DNA from: Vreelandella boliviensis LC1
GTDB taxonomy: Bacteria > Pseudomonadota > Gammaproteobacteria > Pseudomonadales > Halomonadaceae
DNA: 64,000 bases
Assembly (NCBI RefSeq): GCF_000236035.1
Contig: NZ_JH393257.1
Location: 124,397-188,396 of the forward strand
Reading direction: 5' to 3'
Part shown: piece after piece, positions 8,807-18,688 of the stretch
How positions within the stretch are numbered: position 1 is the first letter of the stretch
Layout of the letters: each line of letters starts with the position of its first letter
Made by a program: the position numbers and the translations under genes
The notes under the pieces: model-generated
What the model saw: the letters and a program-made list of their open reading frames with translations, nothing else
Told to the model about the DNA's origin: nothing
The model's database searches: none

Positions 8807-9223
8807 TCAGTGGATTCGATCCGCCAGAGCGGCCTTAACCGCTTTGCTGGCATTAAGTGCGCCCAGCACCACCACCGACTCGATGGTGGCAAGAGCAAGC
8901 TCTGGTGTGACGTCGTCGGCAATACTGGCCATGCCCAGCACCTGAATCTGCAACATCTCCCCTGCCGACTGTAAAGCCTCCAGATCCGTGCGACTGTAGT
9001 GCTCAAGCCCGAGTACAAACGACTTGCGAGTGACAGTTTCTCTGACGACATCAGCATGTTTCGCTAATTGATTGCGAATGGCTGTTCGGATCAGATCGGT
9101 ACGGTTGGAGTAGAACCCTTCCTGTACCAGCAGATCGATCTGCCCCAGATCAACCACCCCCAGATTGATAGTAATTTTCTCACTAGAGTCGCCGCTCTTG
9201 CGGCGCAGTTCGTGAACGCTCAT
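8807..9223 (-). CDS. CopG/ribbon-helix-helix family regulator
   Basis: This is a 138-aa putative transcription factor. Residues about 15-60 (EKITINLGVVDLGQIDLLV...NRTDLIRTAIRNQL) fit a ribbon-helix-helix domain: a beta strand, then two helices. The C-terminal 75 residues are not recognised and may bind a ligand. A frame extends to 9301, but the ATG at 9223 has GAGG at good spacing and a -10-like TATAGT lies inside the longer version, so the shorter protein is chosen. It precedes the PHB-depolymerase gene and probably forms an operon with it. Confidence 0.75.
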   Translation of the reverse strand: MSVHELRRKSGDSSEKITINLGVVDLGQIDLLVQEGFYSNRTDLIRTAIRNQLAKHADVVRETVTRKSFVLGLEHYSRTDLEALQSAGEMLQIQVLGMASIADDVTPELALATIESVVVLGALNASKAVKAALADRIH

Positions 9224-9294
9224 GTGTGAAGCCTCGTTGTGCTCGTCATTGAACATCTTATTGGCACTATAACACTTAAATAAACTCCACACAC

Positions 9295-9308
9295 CATCCA
9301 TATGGATG
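9295..9308. promoter_or_regulatory. Perfect 14-bp palindrome, candidate CopG operator
   Basis: CATCCATATGGATG is a perfect palindrome about 25 bp upstream of a -10-like TATAGT (9266-9271, minus strand) and between divergent genes. Ribbon-helix-helix proteins bind short palindromes, so autoregulation of the CopG-esterase operon is a reasonable inference. Confidence 0.45.
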
Positions 9309-9424
9309 TTATTTATGCTGGTTGAACTTCAGAACTAGCCCTGCACACCGGTTCAAGTGTCGTCGAACTGACTTATTTCTCCTTTATGGTGAAACGATGA
9401 CAATCTTTAGGGTTGGAGGTTAGC

Positions 9425-10543
9425 TTGCACATTGCCGATGTGACGATGTTTCATGCCCCCGCCAGCGGCGGTGTGCGCACCTATTTACAGGCCAAGCATC
9501 GCGTTTTTTCGCGCATTCCACAGCTGCGTACCAGTCTGCTGGTGCCGGGAGCGGAGCGCGATAGCCTCGGTGATCACCACACCTTACCGGCGTTACATCT
9601 GCCCTTGGGTCAGGGCTATCGTTTTCCACTACGAGGATCACCCTGGCGCGATACCTTGATTGATTTAAAGCCTGACCTTATTGAGGCTGGCGACCCGTAC
9701 GTAACGGCATGGGCAGCGCTGGCTGCGGGTCAGCGCCTCGGAGTGCCGGTGGTGGGTTTCTATCATTCCGACCTCCCACGTTTGATGGGCGATCGTTTTG
9801 GGCGCTACGTTGAGAAGCGCTTAACCCGCTATGTCACAGAGCTTTATAGCCAGTTTGATAGCGTACTGGCACCCTGCAACGCCATGGCTAACCGGCTTCG
9901 GGATTGGGGCGTCGATAACGTTCGCGTTCAGCCACTGGGTGTCGATTTAGCGCAATTTAACCCCCAGCAGCGTGATCCGACTTTCCGACAGACCATGGGC
10001 ATACCCAGCGATAAAAAGCTGCTGATCTTTGTGGGGCGCAACTCCCGCGAGAAAAATATTGATGTGCTGCTTTCAACGATGCGTCAGCTAAGCAGCGATT
10101 ACCATTTGCTGCTGATGGGCCCGGGCATGCCGCATCACGTACCCAGCAATGTCACCATTGTGGACCGCTGTTGCGGCGTCCATGAGGTAGCCAAAGCACT
10201 GGCCAGTAGCGATGCCCTGCTGCACGCAGGCACCCGTGAGACCTTCGGCTTAATTGCCCAGGAAGCCATGGCCAGCGGTATCCCGGTGATAGCCGCCCGC
10301 GCTGGGGCGCTGGCCGAAAACGTACCGTTGGGGGCGGGTATTTTATGCAAGCCACTTGACCCCTTTGCCATGGCAGAGGCGTGTGTGGCGCTGTTCAGCA
10401 ACGACGTCGCCGCCAGCGGGCACTATGCGCGCCGCCATGTGGAGCGGTATTTCAACTGGGATGGCGTTATGCATTCACTGCTTGAGCACTATCAGCAGCT
10501 TTGTCACGGCAGCCAACCCTATGCACTCCACCAACAGCACTAG
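9425..10543 (+). CDS. Family 4 glycosyltransferase
   Basis: This is a cytoplasmic or membrane-associated GT-B glycosyltransferase. The N-terminal Rossmann half starts HIADVTMFHAPASGGVRTYL with the donor/acceptor glycine-rich loop. The C-terminal half has LLIFVGRNSREKNIDVLL and the E-x7-E-type motif in HAGTRETFGLIAQEAMASGIPVIA (about residues 268-291). The start is taken as the TTG at 9425 with GGAGGT five bases upstream; a second TTG at 9413 lies within that Shine-Dalgarno region. It overlaps the following flippase-like gene by 23 bp. A role in envelope glycolipid or polysaccharide synthesis is inferred; the sugar donor is unknown. Confidence 0.82.
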   Translation: MHIADVTMFHAPASGGVRTYLQAKHRVFSRIPQLRTSLLVPGAERDSLGDHHTLPALHLPLGQGYRFPLRGSPWRDTLIDLKPDLIEAGDPYVTAWAALAAGQRLGVPVVGFYHSDLPRLMGDRFGRYVEKRLTRYVTELYSQFDSVLAPCNAMANRLRDWGVDNVRVQPLGVDLAQFNPQQRDPTFRQTMGIPSDKKLLIFVGRNSREKNIDVLLSTMRQLSSDYHLLLMGPGMPHHVPSNVTIVDRCCGVHEVAKALASSDALLHAGTRETFGLIAQEAMASGIPVIAARAGALAENVPLGAGILCKPLDPFAMAEACVALFSNDVAASGHYARRHVERYFNWDGVMHSLLEHYQQLCHGSQPYALHQQH

Positions 10544-11543
10544 TCGTCAACTACTCAAGTGGCGCCCCATCCACGGCGTGATGATTGCCTTGGCGCTCAT
10601 TGCGCCGCTGGTACTCACCGCCTGGGTGGGCGGCGCAGAAGCATTACAGCACGTAAGGCACTTTCCACTCGAATTGTTGCTATTGATGCTTTTGCTAGCG
10701 TTTCTATGCTGGAATCTTAATGCGATGAGAATGCGTTTGATGCTGGGTGGCCGGGCAGGCAGGCTCGGTCAGCGCGGCGCACTGGGCATCGAGCTGGCGT
10801 CCAAGTTTGCCCTATGCGCCACCCCAGGTGGCAGCGGAGGCCCTGTCACCCTACTGATGCTGCTTGCCCAGCGCGGCTTTCCGCCTGCCAAAGGCGCGGC
10901 AATGTTTCTGATTGATCAAGGCTGTGACCTACTGTTCTTTATGGCCATGCTGAGCGGCCTGGTACTTTTTTCGCTGCTCAGCGACACCCAGTGGCCACAT
11001 CAATCATTGGTGCAATGGGCGCTGGTCGGTTTAGCCTTAATGGCAACAGTGGTGATTGTGGTAATGCGCTATTTACCCAGCCTATTGCGCTCAACCAGTG
11101 TCAACACGCCATGGCCAAGCCAGTATCGGCGGCGCTGGCTTGCACGGCGCCTATTACGCTGCCGTCATGCGCTCAAGATGACGCTTGAGCTGCCGCGCGC
11201 TACGCTACTCGCGATGATGCTGCTGACCACCGCCCACTGGCTGATGCGCTATAGCTTGCTCTATTTGGCAGTGCTGGGGGTAGGTGGGCATGCGGATTGG
11301 ATGTGGACATTTCTAACTCAAATGCTGGCCATGGCCGCCAGCCAGTTCAGCTTTCTGCCCGGCGGCGCAGGGGCTGCTGAAGTCGGCGTGGGCAGCCTAT
11401 TATTACCTTTGATGGAGCGTGACCAAGCCGCAGCGGCAGTATTAGTGTGGCGGCTAGTGAGTTACCACCTCTACCTAGCAGCGGGCGCACCGCTGTTTAT
11501 TCTGTATAGCTACCGAATGCTGCGCCGCTCACCAACGGCATAA
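10521..11543 (+). CDS. Flippase-like / lysylphosphatidylglycerol-synthase transmembrane-domain protein
   Basis: This is an integral membrane protein of about 340 aa with roughly eight hydrophobic helices, resembling the YbhN/AglD/LPG-synthase membrane domain. Typical features are the early GIELASKFALCATPGGSGGP segment and the late QFSFLPGGAGAAEVGVGSLL segment. The frame is open from 10356, but the upstream part overlaps the glycosyltransferase in another frame; the ATG at 10521 gives the usual N-terminus before the first membrane helix. The 23-bp overlap suggests coupled translation. Members are thought to move or modify lipid-linked substrates; the substrate here is unknown. Confidence 0.78.
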   Translation: MHSTNSTSRQLLKWRPIHGVMIALALIAPLVLTAWVGGAEALQHVRHFPLELLLLMLLLAFLCWNLNAMRMRLMLGGRAGRLGQRGALGIELASKFALCATPGGSGGPVTLLMLLAQRGFPPAKGAAMFLIDQGCDLLFFMAMLSGLVLFSLLSDTQWPHQSLVQWALVGLALMATVVIVVMRYLPSLLRSTSVNTPWPSQYRRRWLARRLLRCRHALKMTLELPRATLLAMMLLTTAHWLMRYSLLYLAVLGVGGHADWMWTFLTQMLAMAASQFSFLPGGAGAAEVGVGSLLLPLMERDQAAAAVLVWRLVSYHLYLAAGAPLFILYSYRMLRRSPTA

Positions 11544-11607
11544 CGGTGGACCACCAGGGCCAGCAAGGCGTAGGGCTTCTAAGGGCGCAGGGTTGCCAAT
11601 AGTGCTC

Positions 11608-11655
11608 AAATATGTGTAAATACATTGATAAACATATTTATATATTTATATATGT
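11608..11655. promoter_or_regulatory. AT-rich inverted repeats upstream of the OYE gene
   Basis: AAATATGT (11608-11615) is repeated in inverted form as ACATATTT (11632-11639). A second pair, ACATAT (11632-11637) and ATATGT (11650-11655), overlaps it. This very AT-rich 48-bp block contrasts with its surroundings and ends 16 bp before the start codon. It is a plausible operator for the ArsR-type regulator encoded just downstream. Confidence 0.45.
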
Positions 11656-11671
11656 ATAGAGGATAAACAGC

Positions 11672-12805
11672 ATGTCTACACCTGAGCAAACATTAGCCGC
11701 ACCCCTTTTTGAGTCCTTTGCCATGGGCCCTGTCACCCTGCCTAACCGCATCGTCATGGCCCCCATGACGCGCAACCAGTCACCCAATGGCGTGCCGGGT
11801 GACAATGTAGCGGCCTACTATCGCAGTCGTGCCGAAGGGGGTGTTGGGCTGATCATTACTGAGGGCACCTACATTGATCATCCCGGTGCCAACGGCTACC
11901 CCGACGTACCGGCCTTTCATGGCGAGCAGGCACTGGCCGGCTGGCAGCGCGTTGTAGAGGGCGTTCACGCCGCCGGTGGGAAGATTGTCCCGCAGTTGTG
12001 GCACGTAGGCCGTGAACGCCGCCCAGGCGTCGAGCCGGATACTCGCGTACCCGGCTTTGGTCCGATGGCTATCAGTGAAGACGGCGTTGAAATTGTCCGC
12101 GCCATGAACGAACAGGACATGCTTGACGTAGCTGCTTCCTTTGCTCGTGCCGCAAGCGATGCTCAACGCCTTGGCTTTGACGGTATCGAGCTACACGGCG
12201 CCCACGGCTATTTGATCGACCAATTCCTATGGTCTGAGAGCAACCAGCGCACGGATGCCTATGGCGGTAGCCCGGAAAATCGACTGCGCTTTCCTCGCAT
12301 GATCGTACGCGCCGTGCGTGAGGCGGTGGGCCCGGAATTCCCGATCATCTTCCGCTTCTCTCAGTGGAAGTTATCTGATTATACGGCCATTATTGCTGAA
12401 ACGCCCGAGGCGCTGGGCGAGCTCCTCAAGCCGTTAGCCGATGACGGTGTCGACATCTTTCATGCCAGCACCCGCCGTGTCTGGGAGCCTGGTTTTGCAG
12501 GCAGTGAAAAAACGCTGGCAACCTTGACCCGGGAACTGACCGGTAAGCCGGTAATCGCCGTTGGCAGCGTGGGGCTGGATAAGACTTTCCGCACTGGCCA
12601 CTTTACGCGCACGGAAGACCCAACCTCGAAAAGCCGTGTCAATGTGGAAGAACTAGCGATGTGGCGCTCACGCAATGATTTTGATCTGATTGCGATTGGT
12701 CGCGCCCTCCTCTCTGACCCTCAGTGGGCCAACAAAGTGCGTGATGGGCGCCTTCAAGAACTCTCAGATTTTGACAGCAGCGCCCTCGAAGCACTGGTGA
12801 GTTGA
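11672..12805 (+). CDS. Old-yellow-enzyme family NADH:flavin oxidoreductase / alkene reductase
   Basis: This is an FMN-dependent ene-reductase of the OYE family, 377 aa, a single TIM barrel. The N-terminus ...GPVTLPNRIVMAPMTRNQ, the substrate-binding region PQLWHVGRE, the core ELHGAHGYLIDQFLW and the C-terminal FDLIAIGRALLSDPQWA are all standard. Such enzymes reduce activated C=C bonds, quinones or nitro compounds and often protect against electrophiles. AGAGGA precedes the ATG. The gene is followed by an ArsR-type regulator 78 bp downstream, suggesting inducible expression. Confidence 0.92.
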   Translation: MSTPEQTLAAPLFESFAMGPVTLPNRIVMAPMTRNQSPNGVPGDNVAAYYRSRAEGGVGLIITEGTYIDHPGANGYPDVPAFHGEQALAGWQRVVEGVHAAGGKIVPQLWHVGRERRPGVEPDTRVPGFGPMAISEDGVEIVRAMNEQDMLDVAASFARAASDAQRLGFDGIELHGAHGYLIDQFLWSESNQRTDAYGGSPENRLRFPRMIVRAVREAVGPEFPIIFRFSQWKLSDYTAIIAETPEALGELLKPLADDGVDIFHASTRRVWEPGFAGSEKTLATLTRELTGKPVIAVGSVGLDKTFRTGHFTRTEDPTSKSRVNVEELAMWRSRNDFDLIAIGRALLSDPQWANKVRDGRLQELSDFDSSALEALVS

Positions 12806-12814
12806 TACACACTA

Positions 12815-12838
12815 GGCAGGCTGCCTCGGCAGCCTGCC
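12815..12838 (+). terminator. GC-rich hairpin after the OYE gene
   Basis: GGCAGGCTGCC pairs perfectly with GGCAGCCTGCC across a two-base gap. There is no T-tract, so it may be an mRNA-stabilising or attenuating hairpin rather than a full terminator before the ArsR gene. Confidence 0.55.
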
Positions 12839-12883
12839 CGTTACAGCGTATACTGGTCAGGCTCTCAACGCCTGGACGTGTTT

Positions 12884-13183
12884 ATGGATATCAATACCGT
12901 TTTAAGTGCGCTTGCTAACCCGGTGCGCCTCGACATTCTATCCTGGCTCAAGGAGCCAGAGCGCTACTTTCCACAGCAGAAGGATACCGCGCCGGAAGGC
13001 GGAATCTGTGTCAGCCACATTTGTGAAAAGACGGACCTTTCCCAACCGACCATTTCGCTGTATCTCTCCACGCTATCCCGTGCCGGCCTCGTCTCATCCG
13101 AACGCGTTGGACAGTGGACCTACTACCGTTATGAGCATGACGTTGCCGAAGCCTTTTTAAATGAACTCAGCCAACGGCTATAG
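12884..13183 (+). CDS. ArsR-family winged-helix regulator
   Basis: This 99-aa protein is a dimeric winged-helix repressor type. Residues 5-25 (VLSALANPVRLDILSWLKEPE) form the first helices, and CEKTDLSQPTISLYLSTLSRAGLVSSER is the recognition helix-turn-helix and wing. Two cysteines, Cys42 and Cys47 (ICVSHIC), sit just before the helix-turn-helix, near where metal- or thiol-sensing ArsR proteins carry ligands. A GTG two codons upstream (12878) is an alternative start. Its place behind an ene-reductase gene suggests it senses reactive electrophiles or quinones; this is inferred. Confidence 0.82.
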   Translation: MDINTVLSALANPVRLDILSWLKEPERYFPQQKDTAPEGGICVSHICEKTDLSQPTISLYLSTLSRAGLVSSERVGQWTYYRYEHDVAEAFLNELSQRL

Positions 13184-13250
13184 AACCCCGCCGTTGGCGT
13201 TGCTTCGCCAGCACCGACTAGACAGGTTCAAGATAAACATTGGCCAACGA

Positions 13251-13278
13251 ATAAGGGCGCCCCGAGGGGCGCCCTTAT
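13251..13278. terminator. Bidirectional terminator between the ArsR gene and sucD
   Basis: A perfect 13-bp stem (ataagggcgcccc / ggggcgcccttat) lies between convergent genes. AT-rich ends on both sides of the GC core fit termination in both directions. Confidence 0.8.
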
Positions 13279-13305
13279 AGCGTGCGGCTAACGTCAATGG
13301 CTGAC

Positions 13306-14178
13306 TTACCAGCCAGTGACTTCTTTCAGCGCATCGCCGATTTCTGCCAAAGAGCGCACGGTTTTAACACCGGCGTCTTCAAGAGCAGCAAACTTCTCGT
13401 CAGCGGTGCCTTTACCGCCAGAGATGATCGCGCCCGCGTGGCCCATACGCTTGCCAGGAGGTGCAGTCACACCGGCAATGTAGGAAACCACGGGCTTGGA
13501 AACATTAGCTTTGATGTAAGCTGCCGCTTCTTCTTCAGCCGTACCGCCGATTTCACCGATCATAACGATGGCTTCGGTTTTCGGGTCCTTCTCAAACATC
13601 TCAAGGATGTCGATGAAGTTAGAGCCCGGAATCGGATCGCCGCCGATGCCCACACAGGTAGACTGACCGAAACCGTGATCAGTGGTCTGTTTAACGGCTT
13701 CATAGGTCAAGGTACCAGAGCGAGACACGATACCTACGCGGCCCGGCTGGTGAATGTGACCTGGCATGATGCCGATTTTGCATTCGCCTGGGGTGATAAC
13801 ACCTGGGCAGTTCGGGCCGATCAGACGTACGCCCAGCTCGTCGCACTTCACTTTTGCTTCGAGCATGTCTAGCGTGGCGATGCCTTCGGTGATGCACACA
13901 ATCAGTTTGATACCGGCATTAGCCGCTTCAAGGATTGAGTCTTTACAGAACGGCGCCGGTACGTAGATAACGCTGGCTTCCGCACCGGTTTTCTCTACCG
14001 CTTCTTTCACGGTGTTGAAAACGGGCAGACCGAGGTGCTCCTGGCCGCCTTTGCCCGGTGTAACACCACCGACCATTTGCGTACCGTAGGCAATCGCCTG
14101 CTCGGAGTGGAACGTGCCCTGGCCACCGGTAAAGCCCTGGCAGATGACCTTGGTGTTCTTATCGATCAGGATGCTCAT
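13306..14178 (-). CDS. sucD: Succinyl-CoA synthetase alpha subunit
   Basis: SucD with SucC converts succinyl-CoA and ADP/GDP to succinate and a nucleoside triphosphate. The 290-aa length is standard. The CoA-binding Rossmann domain starts [17 protein letters not shown]; the phospho-histidine loop is in [17 protein letters not shown] near residue 246. The ATG overlaps the sucC stop by one base (TAATG), so the two are translationally coupled. It is the last gene of the sdh-suc array before a strong terminator. Confidence 0.97.
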   Translation of the reverse strand: MSILIDKNTKVICQGFTGGQGTFHSEQAIAYGTQMVGGVTPGKGGQEHLGLPVFNTVKEAVEKTGAEASVIYVPAPFCKDSILEAANAGIKLIVCITEGIATLDMLEAKVKCDELGVRLIGPNCPGVITPGECKIGIMPGHIHQPGRVGIVSRSGTLTYEAVKQTTDHGFGQSTCVGIGGDPIPGSNFIDILEMFEKDPKTEAIVMIGEIGGTAEEEAAAYIKANVSKPVVSYIAGVTAPPGKRMGHAGAIISGGKGTADEKFAALEDAGVKTVRSLAEIGDALKEVTGW

Positions 14179-15344
14179 TACTTGCCCTCCGCCGCTTTAA
14201 CGACCTGCTGAGCCGCGTCGGTCAGACTAGTAGCCGCAATGATGTTCAGACCGCTAGATGCTAGTTTTTCAGCACCCAATTCGGCGTTGTTCCCTTCCAG
14301 ACGTACGACAACCGGTACGTTGACACCCACTTGCTCAACGGCACCGATAATGCCTTCAGCAATCATGTCGCAACGTACGATACCGCCGAAGATGTTAACC
14401 AATACGGCTTTAACATTGTCGTCAGACAGGATGATTTTGAACGCTTCTGCCACGCGCTCCTTGGTGGCGCCGCCGCCAACGTCCAAGAAGTTAGCCGGCT
14501 TGCCGCCGCTCAGGTTGACGATGTCCATGGTGCCCATGGCCAAACCTGCGCCGTTCACCATGCAGCCGATGTTGCCATCAAGCGCGACATAGTTAAGTTC
14601 CCACTTCGCCGCATCGGCTTCACGCTGGTCTTCTTGAGACGGGTCGCGCATCGCCTGCAGGTCTGGGTGACGGTACAACGCATTGCTGTCTAAGCCCAGC
14701 TTGGCGTCGAGGCAGTGCAGGTTGCCTTCGTCAGTGATAACCAGCGGGTTAATTTCTAACAGCGCCAAGTCTTTGTCGTGGAACAACTGAGACAGACCTA
14801 AGAAGATCTTGGTGAACTGCTTGATCTGATCGCCTTTCAGGCCCAGCGCAAACGCCATCTCACGGGCTTGGTACGGCTGTGCGCCGACTAGCGGATCGAT
14901 TTCGGCTTTCAGAATCTTTTCCGGCGTCTCTTCTGCAACCGTCTCGATCTCTACACCGCCTTCGGTAGAGGCCATAAAGACCACACGACGAGTAGTACGG
15001 TCGACTACAGCACCGAGATACAGCTCGTCGGCGATGTCGGTGCAGGTTTCAACTAGAATCTTGGCAACCGGCTGACCTTTTTCGTCAGTCTGGAAGGTGA
15101 CCAAGTTCTTGCCTAACCACTTTTCAGCAAAGGCTTTGGCTTCAGCCGGGTCTTTAATCAGCTTAACGCCACCCGCTTTACCACGGCCACCGGCGTGCAC
15201 CTGGGCTTTAACCACCCACATGTCACCACCGATTTTTTTGCAAGCCTCTTCGGCTTCTTCGGGAGTGTCGACGGCAAAGCCTTTAGACACTGGTAAACCA
15301 TAATCGGCAAACAGCTGTTTACCTTGATACTCGTGAAGATTCAT
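14178..15344 (-). CDS. sucC: Succinyl-CoA synthetase beta subunit
   Basis: This is the ATP-grasp subunit of succinyl-CoA synthetase, 388 aa. The N-terminus [19 protein letters not shown], the nucleotide-binding [15 protein letters not shown] and the C-terminal [18 protein letters not shown] are hallmarks. It lies 179 bp after lpdA; that gap contains a long imperfect hairpin and a smaller GC hairpin, so sucCD may be expressed partly apart from sucAB-lpdA. Confidence 0.97.
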   Translation of the reverse strand: MNLHEYQGKQLFADYGLPVSKGFAVDTPEEAEEACKKIGGDMWVVKAQVHAGGRGKAGGVKLIKDPAEAKAFAEKWLGKNLVTFQTDEKGQPVAKILVETCTDIADELYLGAVVDRTTRRVVFMASTEGGVEIETVAEETPEKILKAEIDPLVGAQPYQAREMAFALGLKGDQIKQFTKIFLGLSQLFHDKDLALLEINPLVITDEGNLHCLDAKLGLDSNALYRHPDLQAMRDPSQEDQREADAAKWELNYVALDGNIGCMVNGAGLAMGTMDIVNLSGGKPANFLDVGGGATKERVAEAFKIILSDDNVKAVLVNIFGGIVRCDMIAEGIIGAVEQVGVNVPVVVRLEGNNAELGAEKLASSGLNIIAATSLTDAAQQVVKAAEGK

Positions 15345-15380
15345 CGATTCATGCCATTGGTTGCATGTGACTCGAACGAT

Positions 15381-15434
15381 GATCAGTTTTCTTTTAAGAA
15401 CCGTTTTACAAGAACGGTCTTAAAAGAACTGGTC
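15381..15434 (-). promoter_or_regulatory. Long imperfect hairpin upstream of sucC
   Basis: The arms 15381-15406 and 15411-15434 are inverted copies of each other except for a few mismatches and a two-base bulge, built around CTTTTAAGA and TCTTAAAAG. The transcript would fold into an approximately 24-bp stem about 40 bases before the sucC start. It could be an RNA-processing or stability element or an operator. Confidence 0.5.
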
Positions 15435-15481
15435 ATCCCCGTTCTTTCGATCTTTGTGGATTAAGACAAAGCCGAAAGTTT

Positions 15482-15504
15482 GCGCCACCCTTAAAAGGTG
15501 GCGC
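15482..15504 (-). terminator. Hairpin after lpdA
   Basis: GCGCCACC and GGTGGCGC pair with a short AT loop 20 bp after the lpdA stop. No long T-run follows on the minus strand, so partial termination or mRNA processing between lpdA and sucCD is more likely than a full stop. Confidence 0.5.
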
Positions 15505-15523
15505 TTCGTTGTTGCTGACTGAA

Positions 15524-17062
<1,539 letters not shown>

Positions 17063-17099
17063 TCAATCACTATTACAATCAATACGACGCTTATGCTTT

Positions 17100-18650
17100 T
17101 TAGATATCCAGCAGTAGGCGCGCCGGGTCTTCCAGCAATTCTTTGAGCGTGACCAAGAATTGAACGGCGTCTTTGCCGTCGATCATACGGTGGTCGTAAG
17201 AGAGCGCCAGATACATCATCGGGCGAATCTCAACCTTGCCGTTAATGGCCATCGGACGATCCTGGATTTTGTGCATGCCCAGAATGGCGGTTTGCGGCGG
17301 GTTGATGATCGGGGTCGACATCAAAGAACCGAAGGTGCCGCCATTGGTGATGGTAAAGGTGCCGCCGATCATGTCGTCCATGCCCAGCTTACCGTCACGA
17401 CCACGCTTACCGAAATCGACAATGGTGCGCTCGACATCGGCAATTTTCATGCTGTCGGTATCGCGCAGTACCGGTACGACCAGACCACGGTCGGTGGAGA
17501 CAGCAACGCCGATATCCTGGTAGCCGTGATAAACGATGTCGGTGCCGTCGATAGAGGCGTTCACATCCGGGTAACGCTTGAGCGCTTCTGAGGCTGCTTT
17601 TACAAAGAAGCCCATAAAGCCTAGCTTGATATCGTGAGCTTTTAAGAACGTCTCTTTGTATTGCGCACGTAGGGCCATGATCTCGGTCATGTCCACTTCG
17701 TTGTAAGTGGTCAGCATCGCAGCAGTTTGCTGCGCCTGAACCAAGCGCTTGGCGATAGTCTGACGCAGGCGGCTCATTGGCACGCGCTTCTCAATGCGCT
17801 CACCTTCGGCAGCCGGAGCAGCGGCAGCTTTCGCCGGAGCAGCCGATTTCGCTGCTTTCTTGGCGGAACCGTCTTTGACCGCTTTCTGAACGTCTTCTTT
17901 CAGGATACGGCCGCCTTTGCCGGTGCCCTCAATCTTGGCAACGTCCAGATCGTGCTCAGCAACCATTTTACGTGCGGCCGGAGCGAGGATTTTGTCGCCA
18001 ACTTTCTCATCGGCACCATCATCGCTGCCGCTGTCAGCTTTAGCGGGTGCTGAATCGCTACCGCCATCTCCAGAACTATCGCCACCGGCACCTTCGGCAA
18101 ACACGGCCAGAATCGCTTCGGATTCCACCTGGCTACCCTCTTCGGCTTTAATTTCAGCCAGGGCGCCATCGGCCGGAGCAACGACTTCCAGCACGACTTT
18201 GTCGGTTTCGATATCGGCCAGCACATCATCGCGCTTCACCGCTTCGCCGACTTTTTTGTGCCAGGTCGCTACCGTGCCTTCCTGGATAGACTCCGGGAAG
18301 CTGGGGGCTTTAACGTCGTGCTTTTTGCCACCACCGTTACCGCTGCTGGCCGGCTTGTCTTCGGAAGGTTTGCTTTCTGCTTCTTCTTTCTTGCCGCTGT
18401 CGCCAGAGGCACTGCCTTCACCAATTTTGCCTAATACCTGCTCTGACTGAACAGTATCGCCCTCTTCGGCCATCACGTCCGTCAGGGTACCCGCTTCCGG
18501 TGCGACAACTTCGAGTACTACTTTGTCGGTTTCGATTTCAACAATCAGCTCGTCACGCTCAACGCTGTCACCCGGCTTTTTATGCCACGCCGCCACTGTG
18601 CCTTCGGCAACGGATTCCGGAAAGGTTGGCGCTTTGATCTCAGTAGCCAT
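17100..18650 (-). CDS. sucB: Oxoglutarate dehydrogenase E2 with two lipoyl domains
   Basis: This dihydrolipoamide succinyltransferase forms the core of the 2-oxoglutarate dehydrogenase complex. It has 516 aa versus about 405 in E. coli because the N-terminus holds two lipoyl domains, residues 3-77 and 112-186, with modifiable lysines at Lys43 and Lys151 in identical [13 protein letters not shown] contexts. Linkers rich in Ala/Ser/Glu/Lys follow each. The peripheral-subunit-binding domain (about 218-255, [16 protein letters not shown]) and the catalytic domain with DHRMIDG near the C-terminus complete it. The duplicated domain is intact and in frame. Confidence 0.95.
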   Translation of the reverse strand: MATEIKAPTFPESVAEGTVAAWHKKPGDSVERDELIVEIETDKVVLEVVAPEAGTLTDVMAEEGDTVQSEQVLGKIGEGSASGDSGKKEEAESKPSEDKPASSGNGGGKKHDVKAPSFPESIQEGTVATWHKKVGEAVKRDDVLADIETDKVVLEVVAPADGALAEIKAEEGSQVESEAILAVFAEGAGGDSSGDGGSDSAPAKADSGSDDGADEKVGDKILAPAARKMVAEHDLDVAKIEGTGKGGRILKEDVQKAVKDGSAKKAAKSAAPAKAAAAPAAEGERIEKRVPMSRLRQTIAKRLVQAQQTAAMLTTYNEVDMTEIMALRAQYKETFLKAHDIKLGFMGFFVKAASEALKRYPDVNASIDGTDIVYHGYQDIGVAVSTDRGLVVPVLRDTDSMKIADVERTIVDFGKRGRDGKLGMDDMIGGTFTITNGGTFGSLMSTPIINPPQTAILGMHKIQDRPMAINGKVEIRPMMYLALSYDHRMIDGKDAVQFLVTLKELLEDPARLLLDI

Positions 18651-18688
18651 GTCGTTTCCCTTATGTGTTCTTTAAATCCGGTGGTCGC

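Noticed and set aside
10356-10520. N-terminal extension of the flippase-like protein
   Set aside because: It lies out of frame inside the glycosyltransferase gene and would add a non-family sequence before the first membrane helix.
13282-13872. 196-codon plus-strand frame over sucD
   Set aside because: Antisense to a highly conserved TCA gene and beginning at the terminator hairpin.
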